A stretch of DNA of 27,380 nucleotides, taken from IMG/VR virus record IMGVR_UViG_3300020200_002664, positions 1 through 27,380 of that record; one strand, written 5' to 3'. Source of the stretch: a virus. A program made the translations under genes and the position numbers. The stretch's first letter is position 1, and the number at the start of each line of letters is the position of its first letter. Positions 1 through 11,100 of this stretch are shown here, in pieces. The notes below the pieces were generated by a model. It did not search any database, was not told where the DNA came from, and worked only from the letters and a program-made list of their open reading frames with translations.

Positions 1-1166
1 TCAAACCGCCAATAAATCCATCAACTTTTCTAATTTCATTTCCAAATTCATCTACTGCTTCTTCCGCTGCTTCATCTGCGTACTCTTCGCTTGCCACATC
101 TGATCCATCTTCAAGTTTTAAATTACCTCTTATGGCTAAGGTGGTTCCATCCCATGTTAGTTTTGTTCCAAGAGAAAATAACGAGTCACTGTCTACGTAA
201 AATGGCGTATCACTATTATTGTAGTTTCCGGCTCCTAAAAATATTTTGCCATTATTACCTATTTCAGTATCACCTTTAAGGCTTAAGTCATTTGTTGTAA
301 GACTATTGGCGTAAGCGTCTCCCTCTTTGGTAACCCTGAATGTTCCATCTACAAATACTCCAGCTCCAAGCCACATATTTCCTTCAATATCAACATGAAA
401 TGAACCAGAATCAAATCCGCCAATGTCAATAGAGCCAACTATGGTTGCATCATAAAAATAAGCCCTACCACTACCATTAATTAACCAGCCAGTGGTGGCA
501 TTTGCGTAACTGCCGCCACCCACATCAACTCCATCAAACGTAGAGGATTTAATTATTGAGGTTGCACCAGCCAAGGTAATCGTGTGAGCACCTATCGTAC
601 CAGCTGTTATCTTGCTTGCGGTCAAATTTCTAATGTGGGCTGATTCAATTAATGTAGTTGCAGTAGAGGCAGTTATTGGAGTCCATGATGAAACATTGCC
701 GCTTGTATCTACACTTCTAACTCTGCCAAAATATAACTTTTCTGTAGTTTGTTCAGTTATTATTCCAGTATTTTGATTTACTGCAATTTCGCTTGTTGAA
801 TTTTGTGGCACATCTAATGCGATAACATTTGCTGCAGAAAATCCGAGATATTAGGGGTTGTACGTTGGGTAAGACTACATATTGCGAACCGAGCTGACCG
901 ATACTCTCTGGCAAATAAACCTCGTATAAATATCCACTTAGATCTGGATCATTAGAGGGGTTAAAACTAATCATAATCGACTTATAATTTCCAACTATAA
1001 CAAAATCACCTAACTCCTGAGGTTTTGTTATGTCCTTGGGAACAACAAACCTTACCGCAGATGCTGGATCTAATGCGGCGTTTACATCTGCATCTTTTGG
1101 CTTAACCGTAAGAAGATACTGTTTACCTGGCTTTAAATTTTGTATGGTTTTTTTTATATTAGCCAC
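1..1166 (-). CDS. Tail tip / receptor-binding protein with Fn3-like N-terminus, one frame switch, runs off the left edge
   Basis: The first ~115 residues look like fibronectin type III domains (NLKPGKQYLLTV near the start, then DPDLSGYLYEVYLP). The frame then breaks and resumes one base on. From about 845 down to base 1 it is open and reads as a repetitive tail-fibre stem with motifs such as LTASKITAGTIGA, FDGVDVGGGSYANATTGW, FHVDIEGNMWLG and FRVTKEGDAYANSLT. These are typical of central tail-tip/host-specificity proteins. The resumed frame has a stop at 851-853, so the switch must lie just left of that, about 843-852; the unshifted frame runs into a nonsensical tail ending at 753. The start is GTG, overlapping the previous gene's TAG, with GGGGGA upstream. 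It is last in the tail-gene run and probably binds a host surface. The C-terminus is outside the window. Confidence 0.8.
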
Positions 1167-2167
1167 TATCTAATTCCCCCCAATGAAGTAAACACCAAAA
1201 TATTACTAAGTTGTTGTTCGCCCAATGTTATGTACATATTTTTTAAAAAACAAACTTTTATTATCTGAACTGACTTTCCCGTAGAAAGAACATTCTTATC
1301 CTCCAAAACTTCAATTTCAAGGTTGTAATCTTTATATTCTAAATTTGTTGTATTAAATACTACACTCTTTGCCTCCTGCAGTGCAAAGCAGTCTATTTCC
1401 GTCCAGTCAACAACAACTTTTTCAATATCACTTACTTTTTCTTGTTTTGATACAATTCTAATTCTTATTTTTCCATTTGCTGGACCAATCATTGCATGTA
1501 TATTTAAATTAGGTCCACTAAAAGACGCAAAGGCCTTAGCGCCGGAAGTTTGTGAAACAGATTCTTTCCAATCAACTCCATCATTAAAAAAAGCCAGCTT
1601 ATAGTAGCCTTTTGATTTTTCCGTAAGTGTCGTTTCATATAGGTTAACATCTGTTGGTGTGGCATCATAGAGTTTTGGTGAGTCTTGTGAATTATCATAG
1701 GATTCTGCGATTGTTTTCGAAACTGCTATGTACGCATATTTTGTTTTATTGTTTTGGACATATGGTGTTGCATGAATATACTTTAAATAATCTTGACCAT
1801 AATAAACAGAATATTTACCACCCATAGAGTAATCCTGCTGATGATTTTGAGCCGCTTGAAAATAAAGAATATTATTTTTAATCGTTGTTTTTACCGGAGA
1901 AGGAATAAAACTTAAAGACGATGGATCTAAACCATCATATTCGTATACAACTAAATACGAATGGTTTTGATCTTTTTTTAAAGAAGACTGATCATATATT
2001 TTATTTATTTCATTATTTCCAATATCAACAAACAACCAATCATTTTTGTATATGTATTCTCTTGGCGCCGAGAGAGATAATTCTCTTTTTAGAGAAGGTT
2101 GTATATATTCAAAATTCTCTGGAAAATCAAGATTGTTATCGCTAGATAAATATTTAAACCATGTCAT
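1166..2167 (-). CDS. Tail fibre / baseplate-associated protein with a beta-sandwich-like domain
   Basis: A 333-residue protein, ATG start two bases after the preceding gene's stop. The N-terminal half has no feature I recognise. About residues 195-310 follow the pattern of carbohydrate-binding or galactose-binding-like beta-sandwiches found in phage and secreted proteins: WKESVSQTSG, FSGPNLNIHAMIGPANGKIR, VDWTEIDCFALQ, VVFNTTNLEYKDYNLEIEV, KNVLSTGKSVQI. It lies between two tail-fibre-type genes with almost no spacing, so it is probably co-transcribed and part of the same distal tail structure. Domain assignment is by eye. A role in binding host surface sugar is inference. Confidence 0.65.
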   Translation of the reverse strand: MTWFKYLSSDNNLDFPENFEYIQPSLKRELSLSAPREYIYKNDWLFVDIGNNEINKIYDQSSLKKDQNHSYLVVYEYDGLDPSSLSFIPSPVKTTIKNNILYFQAAQNHQQDYSMGGKYSVYYGQDYLKYIHATPYVQNNKTKYAYIAVSKTIAESYDNSQDSPKLYDATPTDVNLYETTLTEKSKGYYKLAFFNDGVDWKESVSQTSGAKAFASFSGPNLNIHAMIGPANGKIRIRIVSKQEKVSDIEKVVVDWTEIDCFALQEAKSVVFNTTNLEYKDYNLEIEVLEDKNVLSTGKSVQIIKVCFLKNMYITLGEQQLSNILVFTSLGGIR

Positions 2168-2169
2168 AA

Positions 2170-3795
2170 TTATATTTCCGTGTACATTATTTCAAAATCA
2201 TATTTATCAACATAGTCATCTGGAATATCTATACTAATATTTACATCTGCCACAGGCGTTCCCCCCTGTAATATATCTGGAGTAAAAGAATCCACTGAAA
2301 TGATTATTTCATTCTGCAATGTACTTATTTGTTGTAGTTTAATGTTTCTTCTTACTGAATCATAATCAATGTCTATAGATCTTATCCTCTCCGAACCGTC
2401 AGAACCACGATGACTATGTGTAGCTATTTTAATTCCATCTATTTTTGCGTCGTTTTCAACAGATATATCACCGCTTATTTTTCCACCAGATTTCATTAAA
2501 TATTGAGGATGACTGTCTTGATTTAAATCGTCTAATAATGCATGACTTGATTTGAGCGGATTAATATCATCAATTTTAATAATTGATTGAAGTAGTGTTT
2601 GATAATCTTCAAAATTGGGGACATTTTGTGAAGTAATTTTTTCTTTTTTTACCGCTTTTACACCGAGTTGAGAAATATATCCGATGTATTTTCTTCTTTG
2701 GAGAATGTTTTGATATAAATTTTCTATTTTTGCGGTTATAGTATTTCTTCTTTCGATAAGATCACTGACAATTGATTTAAAGTTACCTTCTGCAACGAGT
2801 AATGCAATTGCGGCTTCTCCAGACATCGTTGGAAGGGTTGTCTTCATGGTTGTTGTTCGCAAATCAACAGAAAAATCAGAAACAACCTTTGTCTTAAACC
2901 TTAAAGCTGGACCAAGAAAACTATCATAAAAAATATTGCAGTTCAAAACCAGATCATTGTATAGCGACTCCAATTGCGAATCTATAGCAATAGTTAAAGA
3001 GTCTACTTTGATCGAAAAAAAGGCTTGAAATTGCGCTGCTTGTTTTTTAGTTGTTTTATCCACTTCGGCCTCTGGCAAAAGTACTGGTTGGAACGGTATG
3101 TTTTTGGCAAAGAGTTCCTGATAGTGGAGCGCCATTTTGAGCCAGTAAAAATAATGTGCTGCGACTTGTTGTTGTGATTCATCTTCATAAGACGTTCCAA
3201 AATCTCTTATTAAAGAAAATTTTATACAAGCCGCTTCGGCCAACAGACACTTAACAATTTCTCTATAGTCATAGATATGACCAAAGCTAGAATTAGAAAT
3301 AACATTATCATATTCTTTAACGAACCTCCTATATCCCCTGGTATCATTTTTTTCTGCGTATATATATTGGTCAAAACATATAAACGGTGGTCTTGGATAT
3401 TTAAACTCACCCAAATAACCTTCTACTTGAATTTTAGGAAAAGCTATTTCCATTACATTTATTTGATCCCAAACATATTTATGAGATTCATCTAAAGAAG
3501 GATTATTAAATGGGTCGAGATTTACTTGTCTTAGTAGGTTTTCTAAATCCAATTTGAACTGGTTTAACCTAGATATCGTATTGGCTGTTTCCTGTCTTAC
3601 GACCGCTAAAGAAACTGAATAAGTTTGATCACTACCATAGGCTCCAGACGTATTTTTGAGCAGTGCTTTATTTACAGTACTTAATGCGCTGGAATCTTCA
3701 TAATCAGAAACAGAGCTATTTGTTTCTGTCTTATAGTCCGCAAATACGGCGTTTTCCGGAACAACGTCACTTTGAATGGGATTAACAATTGACAT
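2170..3795 (-). CDS. Tail fibre / baseplate protein
   Basis: A 541-residue protein. The N-terminal 400 residues are helical and unfamiliar. Near residue 430 is a motif seen in many phage fibre proteins (NQDSHPQYLMKSGGKISGDI), followed by DAKIDGIKIATHSHRGSDGS, whose HSH cluster resembles the metal-binding His motifs of fibre shafts. The C-terminal ~90 residues are a beta-rich module. The gene follows terL by eight bases and precedes the other fibre genes, consistent with a tail operon. No clear ribosome-binding site precedes the ATG; translational coupling to terL is likely. Function beyond tail fibre/baseplate is not resolved. Confidence 0.7.
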   Translation of the reverse strand: MSIVNPIQSDVVPENAVFADYKTETNSSVSDYEDSSALSTVNKALLKNTSGAYGSDQTYSVSLAVVRQETANTISRLNQFKLDLENLLRQVNLDPFNNPSLDESHKYVWDQINVMEIAFPKIQVEGYLGEFKYPRPPFICFDQYIYAEKNDTRGYRRFVKEYDNVISNSSFGHIYDYREIVKCLLAEAACIKFSLIRDFGTSYEDESQQQVAAHYFYWLKMALHYQELFAKNIPFQPVLLPEAEVDKTTKKQAAQFQAFFSIKVDSLTIAIDSQLESLYNDLVLNCNIFYDSFLGPALRFKTKVVSDFSVDLRTTTMKTTLPTMSGEAAIALLVAEGNFKSIVSDLIERRNTITAKIENLYQNILQRRKYIGYISQLGVKAVKKEKITSQNVPNFEDYQTLLQSIIKIDDINPLKSSHALLDDLNQDSHPQYLMKSGGKISGDISVENDAKIDGIKIATHSHRGSDGSERIRSIDIDYDSVRRNIKLQQISTLQNEIIISVDSFTPDILQGGTPVADVNISIDIPDDYVDKYDFEIMYTEI

Positions 3796-3803
3796 ATATT
3801 ATA

Positions 3804-5661
3804 CTAAAACATCTTTCTAGCTACTTTTTTATTACTACCCTTTTTCCCAAATTTTGGTTTTAATTGACCGGTTCGATTCACATTTAAAATTACACTAGAT
3901 TCATTAGTGTTATAATCATCATTTTTTTTGCCCTGTGTTTTGGGCATAAAAAAAGTATTTGAAAATGACTCAACGTTGGTTGCCACTGCACTCTTACCAA
4001 ATTCGCCATAATTTTCAGTGATAGCCAACAGCGCCAACATTAAAGCATCATGAGCGTGATCTACGGCGGATCCGCCAGCTTCAAATACTGGTCTGCCAGT
4101 TTGGGTGGTTCTGACAACAACGTATGATATGATTTGCATATAAAACTCTTCGTCTGCTGCTGGAAATAACAAAAGAGATTTTTCAAAATACTGCCTTAAA
4201 TTATCAACCATATATGGTTTTATTTCTTTTTTAACAGGCAGTTTTGTGTATGGATCCTTAATCTCTATTAACTCACCAAACCCTATTCCCTTTACCCTAT
4301 CTCTTAAATTAGATCTGGGGTTTTCTATTCCATACTTTCTAAGTAGCTCTACTTGAACCTCTCCATATCCCCTGTCAACATAAATATGTTTTGGTTGAAA
4401 AGAGTCATTTAATTCCACAATTCTATTAACGGCGTTTGTCAAGGTGTATTCTGACTTCTCAATTTCTTCCCTGTAAGCTATTCTTATTTTATTTCTAAAT
4501 CTTTCTTCTTCATGATTTTGGTAACACGCCTCAAGTACAACTATATTTGTTCCTGCACCGTACTTATCCCAGTCAACACCGATAGTATACATGGACCTAG
4601 CTGAAGTTATTTCTGGTATATAGTTCCAAGATGGTTCTACAAAGGCGGCGTCAACAAATTTTCTTGGATAAACGCCCTCTGCGTCTTCTCCCCAATCTGC
4701 TTCAATTTCGTGTCTATATCCAGTTTCAGAGTATTGTTCCCTAAATTCATCTTCTTGTTCCTTGGAAAAAAATGGATTACAGTATGATGGAAACCAGAAT
4801 TCCCTAAATCTTTCCGATCTACACCATTCCCAAAATCTCTCCCTTCTACCAGTTGGAGTAGAAGCACCAATTAACACCTTATCTGGTTGATCCTCTGTTG
4901 TTTTCTGCAACATGGCATATAGGGCATCGAGATCATCTGTATGCATAAAATCCATTTCGTCTAACACAATCATATGGGCTTCCTGACCACGGGCCACGTC
5001 AGACTTACCGCCGGATCTCATTCCAGAAGTAAAAAATCTAATTGTAGAACCATTAGAAAACTCTATCAAAAATTGTGGACTCGTAACTTTTCTGGTTATT
5101 GAGTTGTGTACGATGTCGTTTTTTGTTGCGAGTCTATTTATTTCCTGATAAAGAAGTTCTACTTGTGTTTTCATTGGAGCAATAACCAAACAGCGTCCAT
5201 CCTTATTGGTATAACTATAATGCAGAAGCGCGATTGCCATACTAAATGTTTTACCCAAACGACGACCAGCTCTTAATACTTTACGTAGCGATGGATCTCT
5301 CAATATTAAAGTTTGATAAACTCTAGTTTCCGCACCGCAAAAAATGTTTTGTCCATCTACACGGATCTTTGGCTATATATATTTGTCTTTGTATTTCCGC
5401 AGATAGACCCGCATTAAGTAGGGTGTTATCAATCTCAAATGGTTCATCTATTAAAAGCACTAACTCTCTATTTGTCATTAACCTTTCTATAACGGGTGAA
5501 CCATCTTGCCAATTTAGGTGAGATAATTTATTTTTAAATACCCATTCAATTCTATTAATTTGTTTTACATACTCTGGATTTTGTGATTGAATAATTTCAA
5601 TTAAATCCTCTCTAGAAAGTGCTTCTAGTTGTTTCCTGAATTCTTTTGTTTTAGCTAACAT
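3804..5661 (-). CDS. terL: Terminase large subunit (ATPase-nuclease), split by one extra base
   Basis: TerL pumps phage DNA into the prohead with an N-terminal ATPase and cuts it with a C-terminal RuvC-like nuclease. Reading through one extra base in the A6 run at 5339-5344 gives 618 residues, the usual length (T4 gp17 has 610). Motifs in merged numbering: Walker A GRRLGKT (~132-138), Walker B VLDEMD (~232), motif III STPTGR (~268), nuclease acids in GVDWD (~361), YVDRG (~427) and DHAHDA (~534). The first ~118 residues lie in the upstream frame and end ..AKDPCRWTKHF; the next frame continues CGAETRVYQTLILRDPSLRK, exactly the conserved terminase lead-in. A start at 5303 would remove this lead-in and leave an implausible TTG start. 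Start ATG 5661. Confidence 0.93.
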
Positions 5662-5663
5662 GT

Positions 5664-7283
5664 TTACCCAAAATGCGCAGCCATCATTGCGCCCTCCGAA
5701 CCAAGAAGTGATCTGGCATTAAGTCTCGAATTTTGAATTGCCATTACTCCCCTAGCTCTTGATGTAGCCCTTACCTCATCATCTTTATATGTTCCAAATA
5801 TGCCGGCATTAATATTTCCTTGCATTGATTTCATTGCGTCTTTCCCAAAATTAATTGCGCCTTTAACAGCTATTCCACCAAGTTTAGCCAGTTGATAGGC
5901 CAAATCGGCTGCAAATATCATATTTATTCCCGGCATCGCCTTTAATAAAGCTTGGCCTCCAACAGCCAGGGCCACTCTCCCTCCACCAGCAGCGGCGGCG
6001 TGGGCGGCACCTCTATATCCAAGTGTCTCAATAAATCCCTTTTGTATTAATTGTCTTGACATTTGAGCTGCTCCAGCTTCAGTCATGGGAATGGCGCCTG
6101 CAAAAACTCCCTGACCAAGGCCTGTTAATACTCTTGTTTGAAATGCGGAGTTTCTTAATATGGTTTGTGATAGCGGCTTCATTAGTTTTTCTGCCGATTC
6201 AGTCATAATCATAGTGCCCCCAGCACCGCCAAGTGACCTTGCGGTTGCCGTTCCCATGCCGGTAAACATCTCTTCACCACCACCAACCGTTAACAGTGAC
6301 CTCATCATGTTTCGGGTCTTGTAACCCTTTATGCCTTCTGTCATTAAATAGCGTCTTTCGCCCACCGTTAGACGTCCACCACTGCCCACTTTATTAATAA
6401 GGCGCGCAAGTGGAGTTAGCTCTGTCCTAGTTCCGCCGCTAACCGTGGTGTCGGCTAACAATTTATAAGCGAATCCAGCATGTGGGTGCCCCGCAAGTCG
6501 ATTGACATTTCTGGGTGCTGCAACTGTCCTTGCTAATGTGCCCGCTTCCGCTCCATTATAGGTGGCTATCCTAGCAAGATTAAGATCCATTCTAGCCGCA
6601 GCGCCTGCTCCTTGACGGGCGACTCTTCTTTCGGTTGTAGTTAAAGCTCCCATTCTTGCCATTGTTCCACCGCTAAAACGTGGATTCTTTTCTGCTCCAA
6701 TATTTCCGAGCATGGCAAGCGCGCCACCAGAGCTAGGAGCGTAGAAATTTCTTCCTGGTGAAGCTAAAAATTCACTTAGTCCTTGTCTTCTAAAAAACCT
6801 CATTGGATTTAATGTAAAATTATTTTTTAAAAATCCTTTCATTAAAGGAGTTTTACTACCACGAGCCATCTGCTTGTCCAATAGTCTTTGACCACGGCGA
6901 GTTGTTCTGCCTGTTATGGTTTGACCGCCAACAAACTGATTTGCACCGGAACTTGGTGATAAATAAAGAGATTTACTTGAGTAATTACTAAACTTGCCTC
7001 TACCTCTGCGAAGTTTTTCGTGTATCCTACCTACATCGTCACCAATTCCGCCTCTAAGCAGTGTGTTCTGAGATCTAAACGCGGCAAAACCACCAAGGGT
7101 AACTGGATTTGTTACTCTGGCGACCTGCTCAAATCCAGGAGACCCTAAAAACCCCAATGCAGCGGGCATTTCTTGAATGTCTTCTTGGGTAATACCGGGC
7201 ATCATGCCTCGAGGATCAAGAAATCCGCCATATGGATCAAATGTGTTTGCGTCTTCTGCGCCCATATCCGCCATGTCAGACAT
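5664..7283 (-). CDS. Gly/Ala/Arg-rich virion-type protein with hydrophobic segments (possible ejection or internal protein)
   Basis: 539 residues, very rich in Gly, Ala, Arg and Met, starting MSDMADMGAEDANTFDPYGG. Hydrophobic Gly/Ala stretches lie around residues 385-400 and 430-475 (AAHAAAAGGGRVALAVGGQA, then MPGINMIFAADLAYQLAKLG). The C-terminus ends SRLNARSLLGSEGAMMAAHF. It starts six bases after the preceding gene's stop and abuts terL. Composition and location next to terminase resemble phage internal or ejected virion proteins that interact with the host membrane; this is inference. I do not recognise a named family. Confidence 0.7.
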   Translation of the reverse strand: MSDMADMGAEDANTFDPYGGFLDPRGMMPGITQEDIQEMPAALGFLGSPGFEQVARVTNPVTLGGFAAFRSQNTLLRGGIGDDVGRIHEKLRRGRGKFSNYSSKSLYLSPSSGANQFVGGQTITGRTTRRGQRLLDKQMARGSKTPLMKGFLKNNFTLNPMRFFRRQGLSEFLASPGRNFYAPSSGGALAMLGNIGAEKNPRFSGGTMARMGALTTTERRVARQGAGAAARMDLNLARIATYNGAEAGTLARTVAAPRNVNRLAGHPHAGFAYKLLADTTVSGGTRTELTPLARLINKVGSGGRLTVGERRYLMTEGIKGYKTRNMMRSLLTVGGGEEMFTGMGTATARSLGGAGGTMIMTESAEKLMKPLSQTILRNSAFQTRVLTGLGQGVFAGAIPMTEAGAAQMSRQLIQKGFIETLGYRGAAHAAAAGGGRVALAVGGQALLKAMPGINMIFAADLAYQLAKLGGIAVKGAINFGKDAMKSMQGNINAGIFGTYKDDEVRATSRARGVMAIQNSRLNARSLLGSEGAMMAAHFG

Positions 7284-7289
7284 TTTTTA

Positions 7290-8156
7290 TCACCCGCCTC
7301 TTCTTAGATTGTGCATGCCCAAAACAATGTTCCCGTCAGCATTCAGTTCTTGCGCGGTTTGGAGTGATGTGTTTCTATTCGAATATAAATTTCCACCATA
7401 TGACATATCTCTATTTAATTTTCTATTCCCAACGTATGGAGATTCTCTGAAAAATTTTTCATTTCTATTTATATAAGCGGACCCCAACCCCACTGCAACA
7501 CCAAGACCGGCTATTGCCCCAACTGCAGCTCCAGTTATCGTACCACGACTAAGGGATGCAGCCCCTTTTACCGCTCCCCTAACGGTTGATGCAGCGCCAG
7601 CACCAACCGAACCAATTGGCGCCCTGGTATACCTCAAACCAGACGCCATGTGCACCCTCCTGCTGGAGGGTGCCACCAATGTAGAATATGCCTTTCCTTC
7701 AAATGGACTTACCTGCAAAAGGGGCCTAAGATCTCCTGCTGCATCAGCACCAGCCCTGATGGTTCTACTAATGCGATCAGATCTTGCTGCCGCTCTAGTC
7801 ATCTTATATTTTCCAGCTCCTATAGCACCACCTATAAGTCCTCCACCTACGGCTCCAACTGTACCCAGTCCAGCAGCCATCGCCGCAGTTTGTGTTCCAG
7901 AGCTACCTCCTGGCACAATTGCATCAAACATCGCTCCTGGAGTTAATTTTCTACCCAAAAATGCGGTATCTGCGTTGGGATCTCCAAATGCCACGTCCAT
8001 GGCGGCATCCCTTGCAGCCGGTGCTGCTTTAGTAGCCATACCCAGAGCTGCAGCTCCGCCGATGATGCCAAACATACCAGGCCTGGTCATTGCGGCTCTA
8101 CCCGCCCCTACTGCCGTCTTTTTTGCTATTCCACCTACTAATCTACCAATTCCCAT
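7290..8156 (-). CDS. Glycine-zipper membrane-type virion protein
   Basis: 288 residues with three Gly/Ala-rich hydrophobic segments: about 28-48 (MFGIIGGAAALGMATKAA), 92-115 (AGLGTVGAVGGGLIGGAIGA) and 208-228 (GAAVGAIAGLGVAVGLGSAY). The last is followed at once by INRNEKFFRESPYVGNR. GxxxG spacing is typical of glycine-zipper helices that pack in membranes or pores. The basic Asn/Arg-rich stretch after the last span recurs in several neighbours. It is tightly packed between two other virion-type genes. It probably belongs to a membrane-active set of virion proteins, for example for DNA entry; that is inference. An opposite-strand ORF over 7648-8349 is a composition artefact. Confidence 0.7.
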   Translation of the reverse strand: MGIGRLVGGIAKKTAVGAGRAAMTRPGMFGIIGGAAALGMATKAAPAARDAAMDVAFGDPNADTAFLGRKLTPGAMFDAIVPGGSSGTQTAAMAAGLGTVGAVGGGLIGGAIGAGKYKMTRAAARSDRISRTIRAGADAAGDLRPLLQVSPFEGKAYSTLVAPSSRRVHMASGLRYTRAPIGSVGAGAASTVRGAVKGAASLSRGTITGAAVGAIAGLGVAVGLGSAYINRNEKFFRESPYVGNRKLNRDMSYGGNLYSNRNTSLQTAQELNADGNIVLGMHNLRRGG

Positions 8157-8158
8157 AT

Positions 8159-11100
8159 TTATCCGCCAAACAAGTGATTATTTTTATCAGGACCCATTGA
8201 AGTATGGTTTATTTTATTTCTGTCTAAATTACCAACTACACCAGCAGTTACCAGAGGATCTTTTCTTCTTGAGCCCATTTTTTGGGCAAAAAGAGCGTCT
8301 TGTATACCATATGGTCTTTCGCCGGATTCAACCGGCATACCATGCATAGTAGCGTCATATACGTCATTTTCATTTCTTTTTTTGGCCACCTGTGATCCAA
8401 CAACTGCGGCTGCAACTGCCAGTCCAGCTAAATATATTTTACCTTTATTTGCTCTGAAAAATTGTTGACCTGCCATAGCGGTATTGTCTGCAATGCTGAT
8501 GCCACCAGTAGCTCTTTGTGCTCTACCACTTGCGACAAGTTGTTGAGCGGTTTGAACTGTTCTTACTTTTGTGGGAGCTGTATGTATTTCCTGTAAGTTT
8601 TTAAGTGCTTTTAGATCTTCTGCTCGTCTTGCTGCTGCTATCTCTGCATCAGTTAAATTTAAGCCGATATTACCAGATGCTGTTTTTCTTGCTGCTGCCT
8701 CCATTTCAATGTCTGCAGTTGGAGAAAAAATACCGCCAAGAACTTGATTTTGTTTAGTCCCTTCGGCTATTCCCAATGCTGGATCGGATATATCTATATC
8801 TTTTTCAATCGTTGCTACAAGTCTTGCTCTTTTATTGCGACTAAAAGTGTCGGTTGGATTTGATTCAACTCCAGTTGATCTTTCAATTTCCCTAATATCA
8901 GTCACCGGGTTTTCACCTTGTTCAATTCTTTTAAGAAAAGGAGTTTTGTCTTTAATTGAAAATCCAATAATTCCGTCTGTTTCTATTTCTTTAGCCGTAG
9001 AGGTCACAAATGCTCTGTAGTTTTCAGCTGCTTTTGCTGCGTTTGGGATTTCTGAATCTAAACCCTGAATTCTGCTTACTACTTCTTTTTGGTCCAATAA
9101 AGTATCTTTTGTAAAAATTTTGTCAATAATTCCTTTGTCTCTTAATTCATTATAGTTCATCCCAAATATTCTTTGGGTCACAGCATTGAAGTCTTGCTTC
9201 ATTGTTGGGGTAACATACGACGAAGGGTGACTTAGTTTTTGATAGGTTTGCATTTGCAGGCCGATTACCTGATTCGCCAAATGTTCATATTGAGTTTGAT
9301 TTAAATTTCTTGGACTAAACACCATGTTAATGGTTGCTGGCATTCGCGCTTCACTGGCTCCCGCATGAACATATGATTCAAAAAAATCATTCATCGATGA
9401 TGCGTAAAATTCTTCGCTTCCAAACTTCATAAGTTTACCATTATCGTCCAAGAGTTGTAATTCCCTCATATCGTTGGCCAACATTGTTATTTTTTCGGAA
9501 CTGACTGCGCCACCGGCTTCACCGGCGGTCATTCTTATGTATGAATTTAGAACATAATCATTAGTCCTATAGTTTGCTGCTATCTTTTTTTTTGTTTGAT
9601 ATTGAATACCAAATACACTTTCAGATCCCTGCCCAATAGTGTACGTAAGTGGGGATATGTCGGCTAAATCTCCGAGTTGCGCTGCATCGGGTCTTTTAAG
9701 GGCAGTACCAATTTTATTGATATCCACTGATCTTGCAGTTTCTTCATTGCCAAATCTAACTCCCTCACTATGAAGCAGCTTTTTGCCAATAAACGATCCT
9801 GTTGCTCTTGATTTTGCAACTCCCATAAGTCTTGATCTACTATCTAGTGCACCGTAAGGCAGTCCTGCCGCCCTAACCTCGGCCATGTATGCCTCACCTC
9901 TTTGCAGGCCCACGTTAACAGCCGTGTTTAGCAGTCCGGGTTTTTGTAAGTTTTTTACCTGCTCCGCTGTTAATTCATCTCCAGATCTAACTTTATCAAA
10001 CAATAAATTTCTTTTAGCAATGCTTGCTAATGTTGAATCAGTTTTTTCTGCCTCTTCTAAACTTATTCCATAAAATCTATCTGTTATCGTTGCGCCCACT
10101 TCTAATAGACCGGCGTTCACCGGTGGTACCTGTGTTGTAATTTGCGAATTTAGTGCGCTTATATTAGCGAACATTTCATTAAACTCAGTGTGGGATATGT
10201 TTCTTACACCTATATCCACAATGTCATTTGCCCTTTTATTAACATTGCGAACTGTTCCAAGAATAGTCCCATCTTTTGCTCTAACCTGAACAGTTTCGGT
10301 AGCTGCTACTCTTGCGTCTTTCATTTTTTGTTCTATTAATTTACCAACATCAGAAGTTTTTCCTTTTAAGCTTTGTATTGTTCCTGATCTATAATCTTTA
10401 AATAAATAATTTCTATCTCCATCGAAAGCCTGAGTTTTTCCATAAAAAACAGATCCTACATTACTACCCGGAACCGTTCCTTCTACTTCTATACCTAGGT
10501 CTGTTGCTTCACTAGCGGAAATAGCCACTGTCATTTTTTGTCTACCCTCGTCAGTTGTGGAGAGGTAGTTAAACATTTCATTAGATAAACCTTGTAGATC
10601 TGCGACATTGGTTACTGGGGTAATTGCACTACTTTTTCTAAATCTAGTTCTTAAAAAATCAGCAAACTCAGAATACTTTTCATCAGTGCCCCTTAGGAAC
10701 CCTTTGGTACTTAGGATGTGTGTGATTCTATCATTGTTCTTTTCGATAAACTGTGCTAACTCCGCACTGTCAACACCAGCTGCAATATTACCTGGAGTCG
10801 GAAACCTTCTTATATGCAGCTGTCCGTTATTGATGAATTCAGACACATATGCATTTAATAGTGCGTCGATTTCACCAGTGTGTATACCCCTTGTTTCTAT
10901 CAGCTGAAAAAGACTTTCAAGTTTTTTTGGATCTTGTTTTCCAACACCCTCAAGAAGGTCTAAAAAATTTGTATTTAAAAATAAGTTTTCTAACGACTGT
11001 GCACTTTTTGTTCCAAGCAGCTCTGGAGCCACAGAAAGCGTTGATGCATAAAAATCCGCCACCTGTGTTCTTAGTTTATTATCTATACCTAAACCGGTCT

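Noticed and set aside
5323-5661. Separate small gene upstream of terL
   Set aside because: Its C-terminal AKDPCRW segment is the terminase N-terminal lead-in and continues in the next frame, so it is the first part of terL.
7648-8349. 233-codon plus-strand ORF
   Set aside because: It lies antisense to the glycine-zipper gene; the Pro/Ala-rich product mirrors the Gly/Ala codons of the real gene and has no start signals.
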